Below, piece by piece: positions 61,301-64,000 of a DNA stretch of 64,000 nt. The first letter of the stretch is position 1, and each line of letters begins with the position of its first letter. The stretch spans positions 15,793,172 through 15,857,171 of the forward strand of contig NC_061782.1 in the NCBI RefSeq assembly GCF_022458985.1, written 5' to 3'. Both the position numbers and the translations under genes were made by a program. The DNA is from Mugil cephalus. Lineage: Eukaryota; Chordata; Actinopteri; Mugiliformes; Mugilidae. Under the pieces are notes generated by a model. It was not told the DNA's origin. It worked only from the letters and a program-made list of their open reading frames with translations, and did not search any database.

Positions 61301-63907
61301 ATTTCGTAACGTTAAGTGATTCTGTGCCAACTTCAGCCTCCTCAGGCGGGTCTGAGGCACTTACTTAAAAATAGCGTAAAAGGTGCTTTTGCATGAATGC
61401 TTTCCAAGTTTTGGAGAAGCACTGCACTTTTTCTCAGTTACCTCAGTGTGTTGGATATTAGACTTAAATAGAATTTATCGATCCACGCGGGACATTACTT
61501 GGTCACAGTCTCAGTTGTACATAAAAAAAACCTCTTTAATACCACTAGTAAAATGAAAAATAGGTGAATATAATAAATACATAAGTATAAAATAAAATAA
61601 AACTGACATCATTTGAGTCTTTAATAACAACCCATTCATTAATTAATTGCAGGCCTTGCAGCACTGACTTTACGTGCGTGCAAAACACACAAACAAGCGA
61701 GGCGTTATAAGGTGTCTTTAAGCTTTGAACCCGCTTCAATCACATCTCAATTTCTCTGCGACATATTTCACCACTGCATGTGTTTGCTGAGCGCTGCGTG
61801 TGTGGTTGTGCAGGGGCAGAGCTGGAGGACGTGAAGAAGCTGCTGAAGGGACGCTCCAGCAGCGTCAGCCCGACCCGCTCCTCCAGCGCCTCCATCACCC
61901 TGCCCGTTCCCAAAAAGTCAGGCGTGGAGGCCAAAACCGTCTCAGTGGCCACTCAGTCAGGTATATACTGTTACCAGGGTCACACACATGCACATAGTTA
62001 AGCACATACTTAACATGCACAGACTTTTTGTCTCCTTTACACATGCTTGTAGACGTGCTCGGATGACTTTCACGCCCCCTCTCCCCATTCTCGGTAGCTG
62101 AGATCGGGTGTCTTGGATCACTTTTGTGTTTTTTAACATCTCAATACAATAATAATAACGTAGAGTAATATTTCCTTGAAGGTGGCGATGTTGTATACTG
62201 TATTGTGTAGCAAGACATATTTAGATTTAGAACTTTTTGAATGATCTTCTTCACTGTTTTTTTTTTGTGGATGAAAAGAGTTTTACAATATCAGAGACAC
62301 AAACACTTTCTTAATATCTGTCTTCGTTGTGTGTCTCCTGCAGTTGCAACTTCATTTGGCCCTGGTGTGAGATCAAACGGGTTCAACACCATCGACCTGT
62401 CGGGCCTGTATGAAACCACCCTGACTTCTGCGCACATTGATACCGGCTCCAAAACGAGCCAGTATGATATCAGCCTGCAATCAGGCCAGTATAATACTGG
62501 CACGAGGTCGGGACAATATGATATGAGTCTCAAATCAGGGCAGTATGATACTGGCATCAAATCAAGCCAGTACGATATGAGTCTGAAGTCAGGTCACTAT
62601 GATACTGGTGTGAAGTCAGTCCAGTATGACACCGGCCTGAGATCAGGTCAGTATGACACGCTGGACTCCACACTCCCCACCTTCTCATGGTCCACCTCCA
62701 CGCTGCCGTCTGCCTCCGCCACGGTCATCGCTGGCAACACCAGCAGCTACGCCTACCAGTCCGGACAGTCCGGACAGGTCGGCCAGATCAGCACCAACAA
62801 CATGTCGGGGGGCGCCTCGCCGCTCGGCACCACCCTGCCGTCATCCCTGTCAGGTGAGACCAAACCCCCCTAAATGTTAAAAGTAAATAAACAAACAAGA
62901 AGATAAGATTTTGTGGTATTAGAAACATATTACGACTACCAGTAAAAGTCTTAAACACTAAAACTCTAAAACAAATCTCACCTTCTTTTCATGATTCAAC
63001 TGTACCATCACTAACATCTGTAACTTCATAAACCATTTTGACTGATATTCATTGTCAAAATACAGCAACCTAAATACAATACACACTTTAAATCAAGTAA
63101 ATTATTTAGCACTTTTTTTTTATCGTGTATTAAAATAAACCCTAAAAGGTTCAGTTACTGAAATGTACAGATTTAATACAGGTTCAGTGCTGGTTTACAT
63201 AATCGTAAATTCATTAACTTATATTTATATTTAATAATTGTTGCTCTATTTATATATTTAATTAAACCTGTGATATTATTCACATTGTATAATCAGCTCT
63301 GTTTGATTATTTATGTCACTTTTGTCTCATATGCCTTCCACTTTCTTTTACTAGTTGTTTCTCTATGTTCAAAGATTTGTGTTTTATTGTTTTACGTTAT
63401 TTTATCAAATCTCTGTTTCTGTGCCTATAGTTTACGGCTTTCAGAATAACCTGGCCCCCACCTCTGGCAGCGTGCTCACCACCAGCGGAGCCAATGTGAA
63501 CGCCAACGTTGGAGGTGCCACATACATTTGAACTCTACTGTGATAAATCAAATCAGCCCCTTTCTCTTTGAGTGTTTATCTGATTCTGTGTTTATAGGAT
63601 ACGGCGTTCAGAAGAACGTGTCAAACGGCGTCGGCGTCATCAGCACCGGAGTCTCAACAAGTGAGTCTCCAACAAAGAGTCACCTAAGTGTGTCAAATGC
63701 TAAACGATTCCTGACTGGTGTTTTTTTTTTTTTTTTTTTTCCTGTTGTTAGCCAGCAGATCCCAAACTGATGATTCCTATAAGAAAGACTACAAGTTCAT
63801 GGCGTCCGATAAAGAGAACTTTTCAGGCAAGAGGGACGCAGAAATGCTCATCCTGACCAAAGACAGCGGCAAGCACTTCACCAGCGGCAGCGCTCACGTG
63901 GGAGGAG
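55380..63907 (+). CDS. col17a1: Collagen alpha-1(XVII), N-terminal cytoplasmic part (partial at right edge)
   Basis: Type II transmembrane collagen (BP180) of the hemidesmosome that links keratin, via plectin and integrin beta-4, to the basement membrane. Exons: 55380-55422, 58717-58767, 58908-59015, 59951-60364, 60495-60551, 60637-60672, 60816-60866, 61814-61960, 62344-62853, 63431-63514, 63598-63660, 63752-63907. They give 1,720 nt, 573 aa, still in the intracellular domain; the transmembrane and collagen parts lie beyond the window. Blocks aligned to human: EKVVTETITSTTRLTSLPPK, SSSANSSPELTRKDYG, ESEIRARLQSASPSASRWAE, LEDVKKLLKGRSSSVSPTRS, LPVPKKSGVEAKTVS, YGVQKNVSNG, AEMLILTKDSGKHFTSGSA. 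Two unusual insertions are entered separately (Gly/Ser block, QYD repeats). Teleosts can carry two copies of this gene; I cannot say which one this is. The start at 55,380 fits the human N-terminus in phase. Confidence 0.9.
56980..58511 (-). mobile_element. Degenerate Tc1/mariner transposon in col17a1 intron 1
   Basis: About 1.53 kb with long inverted ends of roughly 200 bases. The left begins TACACTGTTGTGAAAAAGTC; the right, read on the other strand, begins TACAGCGGTGCAAAAAAGTG. Both continue into 'cctgatttct' and, about 170 bases in, 'aaacctacatggccc' (left) or 'aaacctaggaggccc' (right). The interior matches, from memory, a common fish Tc1-like transposase gene read on the minus strand, for example 'ggagtcatgaacactgacct' and 'ttctttggatgttgttgtgg'. 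It is shortened and broken by frameshifts; around 57,720-57,760 the block that should hold the first catalytic Asp (WTDE) reads WTNR. Not active. Confidence 0.8.
60067..60240 (+). repeat. Triplicated poly-Gly/Ser block inside col17a1 exon 4
   Basis: Three adjacent imperfect units, each a GGA-rich poly-Gly run followed by Ser residues and a Tyr: 60,067-60,117 (ends SYLLGS), 60,118-60,180 (ends SSSYLVSSV), 60,181-60,240 (ends SSSYHVSSV). The DNA is a GGA/GGT codon microsatellite, so length variation is likely. The resulting Gly-loop composition resembles the glycine loops of epidermal keratins and loricrin. Human COL17A1 has no such run at this place that I remember. Confidence 0.85.
62424..62666 (+). 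repeat. 27-bp (9-residue) tandem repeat in col17a1 exon 9
   Basis: One degenerate unit (62,424-62,450, TSAHIDTGS) and eight clear units (62,451-62,666) with consensus (K/R)SGQYD(T/M)(G/S)(L/I/V). Units 1, 3 and 5 end in D(I/M)SL and units 2, 4, 6 and 7 in TG plus T/I/V/L, so there is a 54-bp, 18-residue higher-order period. Human COL17A1 has a single related SGTYD here. All units stay in frame and no codon is broken. Confidence 0.92.
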
Positions 63908-64000
63908 GTGAGTCACAGTTTCACTGCCCCCATCTGGAGAACCAGTGAATTTTGTCTTGCCTTCATTTTTTTGATTTAGAAACTTCCTCTGGAAATGATT

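Noticed and set aside
62424-62666. Regular 27-bp repeats considered as a CRISPR-like or satellite array
   Set aside because: Units are contiguous without spacers, entirely in frame within a coding exon of a vertebrate gene.
62653-62880. Pro/Arg-rich plus-strand frame in col17a1 exon 9
   Set aside because: Shifted reading of the exon; the real frame continues the QYD repeat and joins flanking exons in phase.
1-64000. tRNA, rRNA, snRNA genes and bacterial-type defence or mobile systems
   Set aside because: No cloverleaf with internal A/B boxes, no rRNA-like stretch and no prokaryotic gene organisation was seen.

Overview
This is vertebrate nuclear DNA, almost certainly from a teleost fish. 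Genes are split by short introns, there are many dinucleotide microsatellites, and the repeats (Tc1-like, hAT-like, a LINE-type 3' tail) are of kinds common in fish. The encoded proteins are clear orthologues of human genes. Nothing prokaryotic, plasmid-like, phage-like or CRISPR-like is present.

Layout. Bases 1-14,340 hold no gene I can support, only microsatellites and interspersed repeats. Seven protein-coding genes follow, on strictly alternating strands: fas (+, 14,450-21,497, 9 exons), ch25h (-, 23,900-24,703, single coding exon), itprip (+, coding 29,360-30,973, with a probable 5' UTR exon near 26.9 kb), gsto1 (-, 32,027-35,285, 6 exons), cfap43 (+, 35,573-49,285, 38 exons), sfr1 (-, 49,476-50,358, 3 exons) and col17a1 (+, coding from 55,380, 12 exons seen, running off the right edge). 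I built the multi-exon models by hand from splice sites, reading phase and remembered human proteins. Every exon junction closes in phase: fas gives 316 aa, gsto1 239, cfap43 1,635, sfr1 211, and the col17a1 part 573 aa.

Context. The order and relative strands of itprip-gsto1-cfap43-sfr1-col17a1 mirror human 10q25.1. fas-ch25h mirrors human 10q23.31, many megabases away in human but adjacent here. The genes are not an operon or a pathway. fas is a death receptor, ch25h makes 25-hydroxycholesterol, itprip is a membrane-anchored Mab-21-like protein, gsto1 is an omega glutathione transferase/thioltransferase, cfap43 is a ciliary/axonemal protein, sfr1 is a recombination mediator and col17a1 is a hemidesmosomal transmembrane collagen. 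The alternating strands produce shared promoters (gsto1/cfap43, 287 bp, with an RFX X-box-like site) and tail-to-tail 3' ends (cfap43/sfr1, itprip/gsto1).

Most notable: a 9-residue QYD tandem repeat with an 18-residue higher-order period, and a triplicated poly-Gly/Ser block, both in the cytoplasmic part of collagen XVII; a GC-AG intron and a possible poison exon in cfap43; a spliced upstream ORF ending just before the itprip start; and transposon insertions in fas, gsto1 and col17a1 introns. I found no evidence for a wholly new multi-gene system.
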